Part shown: positions 41,221 through 48,919 of the stretch, piece after piece
How positions within the stretch are numbered: position 1 is the stretch's first letter
Layout of the letters: each line of letters opens with the position of its first letter
NCBI RefSeq assembly: GCF_003254525.1
Contig: NZ_QFYS01000001.1
Location: 310,001-374,000, forward strand
Direction: 5' to 3'
Origin: Phenylobacterium kunshanense
Lineage (GTDB): Bacteria > Pseudomonadota > Alphaproteobacteria > Caulobacterales > Caulobacteraceae
DNA: 64,000 nt
The notes under the pieces: generated by a model
Told to the model about the DNA's origin: nothing
Seen by the model: the letters and a program-made list of their open reading frames with translations, nothing else
Database searches by the model: none
Made by a program: the position numbers and the translations under genes

Positions 41221-42098
41221 TGTCGCGCCTGCTTCTGCCCATGCCGGGCAACGGCGACTTCGCCGCCCGGCTGGCCGCCGCCGGGGCGTTCGAACTAGGG
41301 CCCCTTGAGGTCCGCGCGTTTCCGGATGGCGAGCGCTACGTTCGTATCGACGCGGACGTCGGGGGACGCGACGTCGCTCTCGTCTGCACCCTGGCTCAGG
41401 CGGATCAGCACTTCCTTCCCCTGGCGTTTGCGGCGGACGCCTTGCGTGACCTCGGCGCCGCGTCCGTGACCCTGGTGGCGCCCTACCTCGGCTACATGCG
41501 GCAGGACGCGCGGTTTCAACCCGGTGAGGCGGTCACCTCGCGGACTTTCGCCCGCCTGCTCAGCAGCACCGTCGACGGCCTGCTTACGGTCGACCCGCAC
41601 CTGCACCGGTTCACCTCGCTGGACGAACTCTACTCCGTGCCCGCCCAGGCGTTGCCGGCGGCAGCGGAGATCGGCGCCTGGGTCGCGCGCGAGGCGCCGG
41701 ACGCGCTGGTCGTCGGTCCGGATTCGGAGAGCGTGCAGTGGGCTGAGGACATCGCGAACGCCGCCGGCGTCCCCTTTGTCGTGCTGCAGAAGCGCCGAAC
41801 AGGGGACCGGCAGGTCAGCATCGAGGTTCCGGACCTCAACGCGTATCGCGGCCGCCGCGCGGTGCTGGTGGATGACATCGCCTCCTCTGGCCGCACCTTG
41901 GCGACCGCGGCGCACGGCATCATCGACCAGGGGTTCGGCGCGCCGGACATGGTCGTCGTCCACGCGCTCTTTGCGGACGATGCACTCGCGGCGGTCCAAC
42001 GGCTTGCGCAGCGCGTGATCTCCACGGACACCGTAGCGCACTCTACCAACGCGATCAGCGTTGCGCCGCACGTCGCCGAGGCGCTCGCGCGCTTCTGA
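41220..42098 (+). CDS. prs: Short-form ribose-phosphate pyrophosphokinase
   Basis: A 292-residue protein, about 20 residues shorter than housekeeping PRPP synthetases. The divalent-metal motif VDPHLHRF, the PRPP loop VLVDDIASSGRTL and RAFPDGERYVRI are present. The flexible catalytic loop reads KRRTGDRQVSIEV. The allosteric surface of the bacterial class I enzyme looks reduced. It overlaps the phosphorylase stop by one base. Its role in this cluster could be to link ribose phosphates from RNA recycling to PRPP. It is presumably not the main chromosomal enzyme. Confidence 0.88.
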   Translation: MSRLLLPMPGNGDFAARLAAAGAFELGPLEVRAFPDGERYVRIDADVGGRDVALVCTLAQADQHFLPLAFAADALRDLGAASVTLVAPYLGYMRQDARFQPGEAVTSRTFARLLSSTVDGLLTVDPHLHRFTSLDELYSVPAQALPAAAEIGAWVAREAPDALVVGPDSESVQWAEDIANAAGVPFVVLQKRRTGDRQVSIEVPDLNAYRGRRAVLVDDIASSGRTLATAAHGIIDQGFGAPDMVVVHALFADDALAAVQRLAQRVISTDTVAHSTNAISVAPHVAEALARF

Positions 42099-42136
42099 GT
42101 GGTCGACTGCAAAGCGGGGCCGTCGTCGCCTTCGGA

Positions 42137-42150
42137 ATGACCTGCGTCAA
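42137..42150. promoter_or_regulatory. FixK-like box before the last USP gene
   Basis: ATGACCTGCGTCAA matches the TTGAC-N4-GTCAA consensus at nine of ten defined positions. It lies about 56 bases upstream of the USP start, suitable for a class II or nearby activator site, and could give this gene a promoter separate from the operon. Confidence 0.45.
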
Positions 42151-42205
42151 AGCGAGCCCCCAGTCGCTGAGCGATCATGGGCTCCCCCGCGGAGGTCCAT
42201 CGCCC

Positions 42206-43048
42206 ATGAAAGATATCCTGCTTCACATCGACAGCTATCCGGACTCGACGCCGCCCGAGGCGATCGACCAGGCGGTCCGCTTCGCGGGCGCGGTCGGCGC
42301 AAGCCTGACGGCACTGGCGGTTCAGGTCGATCTCCAGGCGCCGGGCAACTGGCTGGCCGACCGGCTCATTAATCTCAGGGGGGTCTGCGCCGAACAGGAA
42401 GCCAAGAGTCTCGCGGCCTGCCAGGAAGCCCTGAGGGTGTTCGAGGGCTGCCTCGCGAAGCACAAGGTGGGCGGGGAGGGTCGCCTCACAAAGGCGGACC
42501 TCTATCTCGTGGGCAATCACGTGGCCCTGCAGGCGCGCACCCGCGACCTGTGCCTCGTCCCGATGATGGACCGCCTGGATGGACAGCGTGGAATCGCTGA
42601 GGCCATCGTGTTCGGATCCGGGCGTCCGGTGCTGTTGTATCGGCCTGGGATCGCCGACCTGCTGGGCGGCGGCCTGAGCACGGCGGTGCTGGCCTGGGAC
42701 GGGAGCCGCACCGCCGCGCGGGCGCTCGCCGATGCGCTGCCGGTTCTATTGAAGGCCCGCCAGGTCCGGGTGCTCACGGTTATGAACGACAAGCCGGAGG
42801 CCCGGTCTGGGATTGCGGATGACGTGCTGCGCCACTTGAAGGCTCATGGGATCGACGCTGTCGTCGACGAGGTCGACGGTTCCCGGCGGAAGACGGGTGA
42901 GGTGTTCGCAGACTACGCCGCCCAACATAAGTCGGACCTGTTCGTGATGGGCGCCTACGGCCGATCGCGCGTTCGCGAGTTCATCCTCGGGGGCGCCACC
43001 GAACACATGCTGCACGATCCCAAAGTGCCGCTGTTGCTGTCGCACTGA
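42206..43048 (+). CDS. Tandem universal stress protein (UspA family)
   Basis: A 280-residue protein. The ATG at 42206 follows GGAGG. The first domain (KDILLHIDSYPDSTPPEAID) is degenerate. The second has STAVLAWDGSRTAARALADA and ends with VMGAYGRSRVREFILGGATE, a typical ATP-binding motif. It is the fourth USP of the island and closes the rightward operon. A FixK-like box precedes it. Similar Usp proteins are induced in oxygen-limited cells. Confidence 0.88.
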   Translation: MKDILLHIDSYPDSTPPEAIDQAVRFAGAVGASLTALAVQVDLQAPGNWLADRLINLRGVCAEQEAKSLAACQEALRVFEGCLAKHKVGGEGRLTKADLYLVGNHVALQARTRDLCLVPMMDRLDGQRGIAEAIVFGSGRPVLLYRPGIADLLGGGLSTAVLAWDGSRTAARALADALPVLLKARQVRVLTVMNDKPEARSGIADDVLRHLKAHGIDAVVDEVDGSRRKTGEVFADYAAQHKSDLFVMGAYGRSRVREFILGGATEHMLHDPKVPLLLSH

Positions 43049-43084
43049 CTTTCTTCCGAGGACGGCGGCGCTGCCGGCGGAGCG

Positions 43085-43375
43085 CTAACGGTTCCGGCGG
43101 CGTCGCTCGCGCCGACCGATCCAAATCAGCGCCACCACCCCGGCGAGGATCGCGACCGCGCGTTCGGGCCGATGCGCGACTGCCGCGGCGAAGCGCTGCG
43201 CGAGCTTGACGGCGATCAAGGGCGCTGCGGCGGCTGCGTCCCTTAGATCGTCCGGCGTATCCGAGAGGTCATGCGTCAAATTGTGCGCGACGTCCCGAAC
43301 GGCCGGCCCGACTTCGTCCGGGTCCGGCAAGAAGCCTGCAGCTTCGGGCGGATCTTGGGTGGGAGAATTGGCCAT
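43085..43375 (-). CDS. Small hypothetical membrane protein
   Basis: A 96-residue protein with a Pro/Asp-rich start, an amphipathic middle (AVRDVAHNLTHDLSDTPDDL) and one C-terminal membrane helix (AVAILAGVVALIWIG) followed by an Arg-rich end (RRERRRRNR). The layout recalls DUF3618-like and other ElaB-like small inner-membrane proteins, but no family is certain. It lies between the stress island and the DUF302 gene, both neighbours being stress-linked. Confidence 0.55.
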   Translation of the reverse strand: MANSPTQDPPEAAGFLPDPDEVGPAVRDVAHNLTHDLSDTPDDLRDAAAAAPLIAVKLAQRFAAAVAHRPERAVAILAGVVALIWIGRRERRRRNR

Positions 43376-43467
43376 GGGGGTCTCGCTGCTGGTGTTTGCG
43401 ATACGGCCGACCTCAAGTCGGGCTGTCCTCAGGTCCGAGCGGTCCCCCGCCCCCCGCTGCGTGACGC

Positions 43468-43863
43468 CTAGGCGGTCGCGAGCCGATCCATAGCGGCTTG
43501 CAGTTTCGCGCCGACAGCCGCCGCCTGCGCGCGGAGCTGCGGATTGCCGATCGCCTGCATCGAAGCTTCCGGGTCGATCGCGGCTACCTCGGTGCGGCCG
43601 CCGCCGGCGTCCTGCACGACGACGTTGCAGGGCAGCATGGTCCCGACCTTGTCCTCGAGCTTCAAGGCCTCGTGCGCCAGGGTCGGATTACACGCGCCGA
43701 GGATTCGGTAGGGCCGGAAGTCGGCGCCAATCTTGGCCTTCAGCGTCTGCGCCACGTCGATTTCGGTGAGCACGCCGAACCCCTCTTCGGCCAGCGCCGC
43801 CTTGGTGCGCGCCACCGCCTCCTCGAAGGGCAGGTCGAGGGTCCTGGCGAAGTAGTAGGTCAT
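43468..43863 (-). CDS. DUF302 family protein
   Basis: A 131-residue protein starting MTYYFARTLDLPFEEAV at the ATG at 43863, with AGAGGG just ahead. An ATG at 43896 would add 11 residues. The DUF302 landmarks are present: GFGVLTEIDVAQTLKAKIG, YRILGACNPTLAHEAL, and MLPCNVVVQDAGGG. Function is unknown. The conserved Cys pair of the CNP and PCN motifs may bind a ligand or sulfur species. Often found near stress or sulfur-oxidation genes. Confidence 0.85.
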   Translation of the reverse strand: MTYYFARTLDLPFEEAVARTKAALAEEGFGVLTEIDVAQTLKAKIGADFRPYRILGACNPTLAHEALKLEDKVGTMLPCNVVVQDAGGGRTEVAAIDPEASMQAIGNPQLRAQAAAVGAKLQAAMDRLATA

Positions 43864-44053
43864 GAAGCCCTCTGAAGCGGCAGGGGTTGAGTTCATGGTC
43901 GCGTTGACCTTACCGCGATGCCCGTGCATTGGCACGTTTGCAGGCCTTCTCTCGAAGGCTACGCGCCAGTCGGACCCGCAACGGACGGCTGACCTACTTT
44001 GGGCGGCCAATGCGACTTGAACCTGCGCAGGGACGAACGAGGAACGAGACAAG

Positions 44054-44207
44054 ATGCGCTTCACAGATCATTCACAAGACTTTTTCGTCATGATTTTGCG
44101 ATGAAAAACAATATGTTAGAGAACTTCCAGTTCTCGAAGCGCTAACCGGCGCGCGACAACTCGCGTTTACGGCAAGGGCGCTTCGGGAAACCGAGGCGCC
44201 CTTTCTC
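44054..44207 (+). ncRNA. Candidate small RNA or leader with terminator, upstream of argC
   Basis: An AT-rich 150-base island in a GC-rich genome. It holds a hairpin GAGAACT-TCC-AGTTCTC at 44119-44135, a short CGCG/CGCG stem near 44152-44165, and a strong Rho-independent terminator at 44174-44207 (13-base arms, GAAA loop, then TTTCTC). It also contains two micro-ORFs, 44054-44104 (16 codons) and 44101-44145 (14 codons), overlapping by ATGA. It may be a small RNA, an attenuator ahead of argC, or a micro-protein mRNA. The 5-prime end is not known. Confidence 0.4.
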
Positions 44208-44234
44208 ATTGGTCCCTGTCCATCGGAGGCCGCC

Positions 44235-45212
44235 ATGGCCCACACAGTGTTCATCGACGGCGAAGCTGGAACGACCGGCCTGCAGATCCGCGAACGGCTG
44301 GCCGGACGGACCGACCTCGAGGTCGTGTCCATCGACCCGGCGCGGCGCAAGGACCCCGAGGCGCGCCGCGAGTTGCTGAACGGCGTGGACGCCGTAGTCC
44401 TTTGCCTGCCCGACGACGCCGCGCGCGAGGCGGTGTCGATGGTCAGTTCGAACAGCGTGAAGGTGGTCGACGCCTCCACCGCCCATCGGGTGGCGGCGGA
44501 CTGGGCCTACGGCTTTGCGGAAATGTCGGGCCAGCGCGAGGCGATTCGGGCCTCCAATCGCGTCTCCAATCCGGGCTGCTATCCCACGGGCTTCATCGGC
44601 TTGGTGCGGCCGCTGGTCTCGGCGGGCCTGATCCCGGCCGACTTCCCGCTGACCGTGAATGCGGTGTCCGGCTATTCCGGCGGGGGGAAGGGGCTGATCG
44701 GCGAGTTCGAGGCCGCCGCGCCGCCGTCCGGCACGGACGACGCCTTCCGCGCCTATGGCTTCACCCTGGCCCACAAGCACCTGCCGGAGATGCAAGCCTA
44801 TGCCGGCCTCGCCCATGCGCCGGTCTTCGCGCCGTCGGTCGGCCGTTACGCCCAGGGGATGCTGGTAGAGGTCCCGCTTCAGCTCTGGGCCATGCGCGGG
44901 ACGCCGAACCCTGCCGACCTGCATGCGGCCCTGGCGGAAGCCTATGAAGGCGAGGCGTTCGTCGAGGTGGCAAGCTGGGACGAATGCCAGGCGCTGCAGA
45001 ATGAGCGTGCCGGCGCGGCTGGATATGTCGCGGCGCTGGATCCTCAGAGTCTGAACGACACGAACCGGATGCGCTTGTTCGTCTTCGGCAACGCCGTGCG
45101 GGGCCAGGCCCGGCTTGTGGCGGTGCTGGATAATCTGGGCAAGGGCGCCTCGGGCGCGGCGGTCCAGAATCTGAACCTGATGCTCGGACTGCCGGAAGCC
45201 GCAGGTCTCTGA
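44235..45212 (+). CDS. argC: N-acetyl-gamma-glutamyl-phosphate reductase
   Basis: A 325-residue protein; the ATG at 44235 follows GGAGG. It has the NADP-binding opening [17 protein letters not shown] and the catalytic-cysteine motif [27 protein letters not shown] and the late [14 protein letters not shown] region mark the short-form (type 2) ArgC. It performs the third step of arginine synthesis. It is a single gene here, not in an arg operon. The terminator just upstream makes a promoter in the last 30 bases or attenuation control possible. Confidence 0.95.
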   Translation: MAHTVFIDGEAGTTGLQIRERLAGRTDLEVVSIDPARRKDPEARRELLNGVDAVVLCLPDDAAREAVSMVSSNSVKVVDASTAHRVAADWAYGFAEMSGQREAIRASNRVSNPGCYPTGFIGLVRPLVSAGLIPADFPLTVNAVSGYSGGGKGLIGEFEAAAPPSGTDDAFRAYGFTLAHKHLPEMQAYAGLAHAPVFAPSVGRYAQGMLVEVPLQLWAMRGTPNPADLHAALAEAYEGEAFVEVASWDECQALQNERAGAAGYVAALDPQSLNDTNRMRLFVFGNAVRGQARLVAVLDNLGKGASGAAVQNLNLMLGLPEAAGL

Positions 45213-45261
45213 CCCAAGGCGGCGCTTGCATCCCGGCTGTGAGGGATCACGTAATCGGGGC

Positions 45262-45759
45262 ATGAACGCGCATCGTCTCCTCGACCGCCGCGGCTTCCTG
45301 GCCGCAGTGTCCTTCGCCGCCCTCGGCGCGCCCAGCCTTGCTGCCGCCGCCAAGGACGCCTACGCCGATAGCGCCTGGCGAAAGGTCAGTGACGCGGAAT
45401 GGCGTCGGCGTCTGCCGCCGGCCAGCTATCGCGTGCTGCGCCACGAGGATACCGAGCGGGCGGGGACCAGTCCGCTGAACCGAGAGAAGCGGAAGGGGAC
45501 CTACGTCTGCCTTGGCTGCGACCTGCCGCTGTTCAGTTCGGAGACCAAGTTCGACAGCGGTACGGGCTGGCCCAGCTTCTACCGTGCGCTCCCAGGCGCC
45601 GTGGCGACGAAGACGGACTACAAGATTGGCGTGCCGCGCACCGAATACCACTGCGCGCGCTGCCTGGGGCATCAGGGGCACGTTTTCGACGACGGGCCCC
45701 GGCCGACCGGCCTGCGGTACTGCAACAACGGCGTCGCCTTGAGATTTGTCCCGCCCTAG
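45262..45759 (+). CDS. msrB: Peptide-methionine (R)-S-oxide reductase, exported
   Basis: A 165-residue protein with a twin-arginine signal (DRRGFLAAVSFAALG). The MsrB domain follows: zinc cysteines in CLGC and CARC, the substrate region SGTGWPSFYRAL, and the catalytic-Cys motif RYCNNGVALRF. It repairs oxidised methionine in periplasmic proteins. Its stop codon overlaps that of a tiny opposite-strand gene. The start at 45262 has only a weak ribosome site (GGGG). Confidence 0.93.
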   Translation: MNAHRLLDRRGFLAAVSFAALGAPSLAAAAKDAYADSAWRKVSDAEWRRRLPPASYRVLRHEDTERAGTSPLNREKRKGTYVCLGCDLPLFSSETKFDSGTGWPSFYRALPGAVATKTDYKIGVPRTEYHCARCLGHQGHVFDDGPRPTGLRYCNNGVALRFVPP

Positions 45760-45890
45760 TGGACGCGGGAGACGACCCGGATCAAGGCGCTCTCTTCCAC
45801 CGGCGGTGGCGCTGGCTTTCGCGACGGCGCTGCGAGGGCGACAAGGGCCAGCGCCATGCTGGCGACGAAGGCGGCGATCACGAACTTCAT
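45756..45890 (-). CDS. Small 44-residue exported or membrane peptide
   Basis: A short gene with GGAGAGG six bases before an ATG at 45890. The product begins MKFVIAAFVASMALALVALA, a textbook signal or anchor, and continues with a Pro-rich stretch and a basic end (RVVSRVH). Its TAG stop interlocks with the msrB stop on the other strand. Short length and lack of known homologues keep the function open. The good ribosome site and signal suggest that it is real. Confidence 0.5.
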   Translation of the reverse strand: MKFVIAAFVASMALALVALAAPSRKPAPPPVEESALIRVVSRVH

Positions 45891-45965
45891 GGCGTCCTCT
45901 CCCCAGGGACGACGGTTCGAAAGGGCCGGCCTGGGCGCGTCATGCGCGCCCAGGCCGCAGGCTTC

Positions 45966-46787
45966 CTAGAGCTTGCTGCTCTTGGGGGACGGTGAGGGCG
46001 TAGCCGGCGTAGAGGAGGGCTCCTCCGACGGACCTTGCGGGCTCTCCTCGCGCACCCGGCCAGCCCCCGAGATGTCCGTTTCGAGGCGGGCGGGGCGGGT
46101 CAGCAGGCGCACGTCCCCCATGCCGGAGATCTCAAGCCTGGCCCATTCGGTCGGCGCCACGGTCGCATCCCCTGCGCCCGAGATGTCCACCACGGCCCCG
46201 CGGGTCTTGAGCGCCGCCAAGTCGACGTCGCCACGGCCGGAGATGTCCAGGTTCACCTCCTGCGCCTCTCCGGCGGCTTCGACCTCGGCCTCGCCGGACA
46301 CTTCGATCCGGAGGCTGTCCTGGCGATATCCTTCGATCGCAAGCGAGCTGCGGCCGGAGACATCAAAACTGCTGATGGCCGGTGCGCGCACGACGATCGT
46401 CAGCTTCGGCCCCGAACCCATGTGGTGACGATGCCGGTACCGGATCGAGTCGCCCCGGACGACCACGCGCTGGACGGCGCGTTCCGGGCCGGTGACCGTC
46501 ACGCTGGCCGGGCCATCCGTCTGGATGTAGCGCACGTCGGCCGGGAGATTGACGTCAAGGCTGTCGGCTCCCGTCCATTCCAGCGTGCGGGTGACCTGCG
46601 GGCCGCTGTCGGTGTCGTGGTGGTCGCTGTCCCAGCTCCACTCGTTGTGGCCGCTCCAGCGGCCGTCGGCCAACCACCAGCCGCCGCGGGCGATGGCGTC
46701 GGGACCGCCGATGGCCACCGCCGCCGACAGGGCGCCGACGCTGAGGACGAAGCCCGCGACGGCGATCATCAGAAGAACGCGGATCAT
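45966..46787 (-). CDS. DUF2807 (GIN domain) exported protein
   Basis: A 273-residue protein. An N-terminal signal (VLLMIAVAGFVLSVGAL) is followed by a His/Asp/Trp-rich stretch and then repeated short beta motifs: SSFDVSGRSSLAIEGY, LRIEVSGEAEVEAAG, LDISGRGDVDLAAL, VDISGAGDATV, LEISGMGDVRL. These are the right-handed beta-solenoid rungs of DUF2807. It ends in a Ser/Pro-rich tail. It is the last gene of a padR-DUF1700-DUF2807 operon, a pairing also seen in other bacteria, with an envelope-related but undefined role. Confidence 0.87.
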   Translation of the reverse strand: MIRVLLMIAVAGFVLSVGALSAAVAIGGPDAIARGGWWLADGRWSGHNEWSWDSDHHDTDSGPQVTRTLEWTGADSLDVNLPADVRYIQTDGPASVTVTGPERAVQRVVVRGDSIRYRHRHHMGSGPKLTIVVRAPAISSFDVSGRSSLAIEGYRQDSLRIEVSGEAEVEAAGEAQEVNLDISGRGDVDLAALKTRGAVVDISGAGDATVAPTEWARLEISGMGDVRLLTRPARLETDISGAGRVREESPQGPSEEPSSTPATPSPSPKSSKL

Positions 46788-46801
46788 ATGCGATCCTCCG
46801 T

Positions 46802-47362
46802 TTAGGGTTCGAGCGCCGGCTTGAGCAGCCGGTAGTGCAGGCGCCCGTACCAGACGAGCGCGTTCATCAGGCCGATGGACACGATGGTCAGGATCGCGCC
46901 GCCGGAGGCGGAGCCGGCCATGATGCCGATACCGCCCAGGAGGGCCGTCGCCGGCCCGCCAGGTGGATCCATGAAGGGCCCCGCGGCGAACACGACCGCG
47001 CCGGCGAAGAAAGCGACCACCACCGCTACGGCGATCCCTACAAGGGCGCTGGCCACTCCGATGAGGATCGGGAGCAGGACCAGGATGTCGATGGCGCCCA
47101 GGCCCAGCACCGCAAACACCGCCGCGGCGGCGGACGAGGGGCTGCGCTCCTCGCGCCAGCGATTCAGGGTGCTCTCGGCGCGAAGTTCCCGGGCAAGCCG
47201 GTCCGGATCGCCGAGCGCGGCGGCCACTTCCGCTTCCGTGCGGCCGGCGGCCTCGCCGTCCGCGAAGTGCGCCTCATAGTCGGCCAAGATGTCGGCCACG
47301 GCCTGAGGGGGAAGGCCGCGCAGGCCGTCCCGAAGCCGGGCCAGGAATGCCTGGCGTGTCAT
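46802..47362 (-). CDS. DUF1700 family membrane protein
   Basis: A 186-residue protein whose ATG overlaps the padR stop (ATGA). The N-terminal 80 residues match DUF1700: FLARLRDGLRGLPPQAVADI, then LADYEAHFADGEAAGRTE and ALGDPDRLARELRAE. Three or four membrane helices follow. It is coupled to PadR and probably works with it as a membrane-linked partner of the regulator. Confidence 0.87.
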   Translation of the reverse strand: MTRQAFLARLRDGLRGLPPQAVADILADYEAHFADGEAAGRTEAEVAAALGDPDRLARELRAESTLNRWREERSPSSAAAAVFAVLGLGAIDILVLLPILIGVASALVGIAVAVVVAFFAGAVVFAAGPFMDPPGGPATALLGGIGIMAGSASGGAILTIVSIGLMNALVWYGRLHYRLLKPALEP

Positions 47363-47688
47363 TTCGCCCCTCCAAAAACGATCTGGTCCACGGCGCCGGA
47401 GAAGGACGACCAGGCGTCCTTCTGACCCTGGAATGTCTGCTTTCCGCTCTGGCTGAGCCGGTAGTACTTGCGCGGGGGACCGGCTGGGCTCTCAACCAGA
47501 TAGGTCTCCACGAGGCCGTCCGACTGCAGGCGGCGCATCAGCGGATAGATGGTGCCTTCGCCCATCCCGATGGCGCCCGACAGGCGGCTGGCGATCTCAT
47601 AGGCGTAGCTGTCGTGCTGGGAGAGCAGGGCGAGCACACACAGTTCGAGCGCCCCCTTCTTCAGCTGGATTTCGATGGCTTCGGGCAC
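47359..47688 (-). CDS. PadR-family transcriptional regulator
   Basis: A 109-residue winged-helix protein with the PadR landmarks KGALELCVLALLSQHDSYAYE, LMRRLQSDGLVETYLVES, and PRKYYRLSQSGKQTF (here each no longer than the domain's core strands). Only the HTH part is present, as in the short PadR group. It heads its operon and probably represses it in response to an unknown signal. Confidence 0.9.
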   Translation of the reverse strand: MPEAIEIQLKKGALELCVLALLSQHDSYAYEIASRLSGAIGMGEGTIYPLMRRLQSDGLVETYLVESPAGPPRKYYRLSQSGKQTFQGQKDAWSSFSGAVDQIVFGGAK

Positions 47689-47869
47689 GTGGTCGCACCT
47701 CCTTGATGAGCCATTGGGTACGGCAAGGTAGCGGGCGGTGCAAGGTAGCTTGCATTAAACCTTAGTAACGCCAGGTCCGGCATTACATCGGGGTCATGAC
47801 GCAGACTTAACTCGGCTTCGGCGGCGTGACCGTGGCACCCACCGGTCCAGATTCTGATGGAGTTCGCCC

Positions 47870-48919
47870 TTGATCCGTCGCCTGTTCCTCGCCGCGGTGG
47901 CCAGCGCCGCTGTTCTGCCGACCACTGTCCTCGCGGGCGACCTGACGGCCCAAGGCGCAGGTGATGTGCTGGACCAGATCATCGCGGGGCTGGATCGCTA
48001 CATGGACCCCGCCGTCGGGACGAGGGCGCAGGCTGTGCTGCGCGATCATCGGGAGGAGTATCTCAAGCTCGATTCCCGGGAAGCTTTCGCCGCGGCCGTC
48101 AGCCGCGACCTGCTTTCGGCCAGCGGCGACAAGCATCTGAAGGTCTCGGTGCAGACCGTGGACGCTGGACGCCAGGCTCGCATCACCGACGAACAGCAGG
48201 ACCTCGTCGATCGCCGCCTCGCGTACGGGCTCTCAGCCGCGCGCCGACTGCCGGCGAACATCGGCTACCTGAAGCTCAGCTACTTCGGGCAGACCGAGCC
48301 GGGCGCCAGGATGGTGGACGCCGCACTAGGCCTCCTGAAGGATACAGACGCCCTGATCATCGACCTGCGCGAGAACCGCGGCGGTGGCGGCGCCTCCGAT
48401 GAGACGCTTGTGGGCCATCTGGATCGGGAACTGCGCCCCATGGTCCGCATCGCCTGGCGAACGGACGAGGGCGGAACCGAGACTATGCAGCGACTGCCGC
48501 GCAAACCTGCGGGCGAGGCGCTCTATGCGTCCAAGCCAGTGTATCTGCTCACCTCGAACAGGACCTTCTCGGCGGCCGAGGGCTTTGCCTATCACCTGAA
48601 AGCCATTGGGCGTGCGACCGTGGTGGGGCAGACGACGGGCGGCGGCGCCAATCCGTCCAACCGTCCGACACCCTTGTCCTACGGTTTCCGCATCTTCATC
48701 CCAAACGGCAAGGTCACGCACCCTGTGACGGGAGCCAACTGGGAAGGCGTCGGCGTGGCGCCCGACGTGGCGGTCCCGGCCAACGAGGCTCTGACGGCGG
48801 CCTACAGGCTCGCGCTGGCGGCCGCCCAGCCCTTGGTCTCCACGGCAAAGTCCGAGGCCGAACGAACAGCAGCGATCGCCGACCCGGGCGCGGCGCTGCT
48901 GGCCGACCAGGCTCTCTAG
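47870..48919 (+). CDS. S41-family peptidase, exported
   Basis: A 349-residue protein apparently starting at a TTG at 47870, with GGAG eight bases ahead. The signal peptide is LFLAAVASAAVLPTTVLAG. The middle has the S41 tail-specific protease core: DALIIDLRENRGGGGASDE, LLTSNRTFSAAEGFAYHLK (catalytic Ser in TFSAAE) and VVGQTTGGGANP. No PDZ domain is seen, so it belongs to the short interphotoreceptor-retinoid-binding-like group. Its stop overlaps the phaC stop on the opposite strand. Confidence 0.87.
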   Translation: MIRRLFLAAVASAAVLPTTVLAGDLTAQGAGDVLDQIIAGLDRYMDPAVGTRAQAVLRDHREEYLKLDSREAFAAAVSRDLLSASGDKHLKVSVQTVDAGRQARITDEQQDLVDRRLAYGLSAARRLPANIGYLKLSYFGQTEPGARMVDAALGLLKDTDALIIDLRENRGGGGASDETLVGHLDRELRPMVRIAWRTDEGGTETMQRLPRKPAGEALYASKPVYLLTSNRTFSAAEGFAYHLKAIGRATVVGQTTGGGANPSNRPTPLSYGFRIFIPNGKVTHPVTGANWEGVGVAPDVAVPANEALTAAYRLALAAAQPLVSTAKSEAERTAAIADPGAALLADQAL

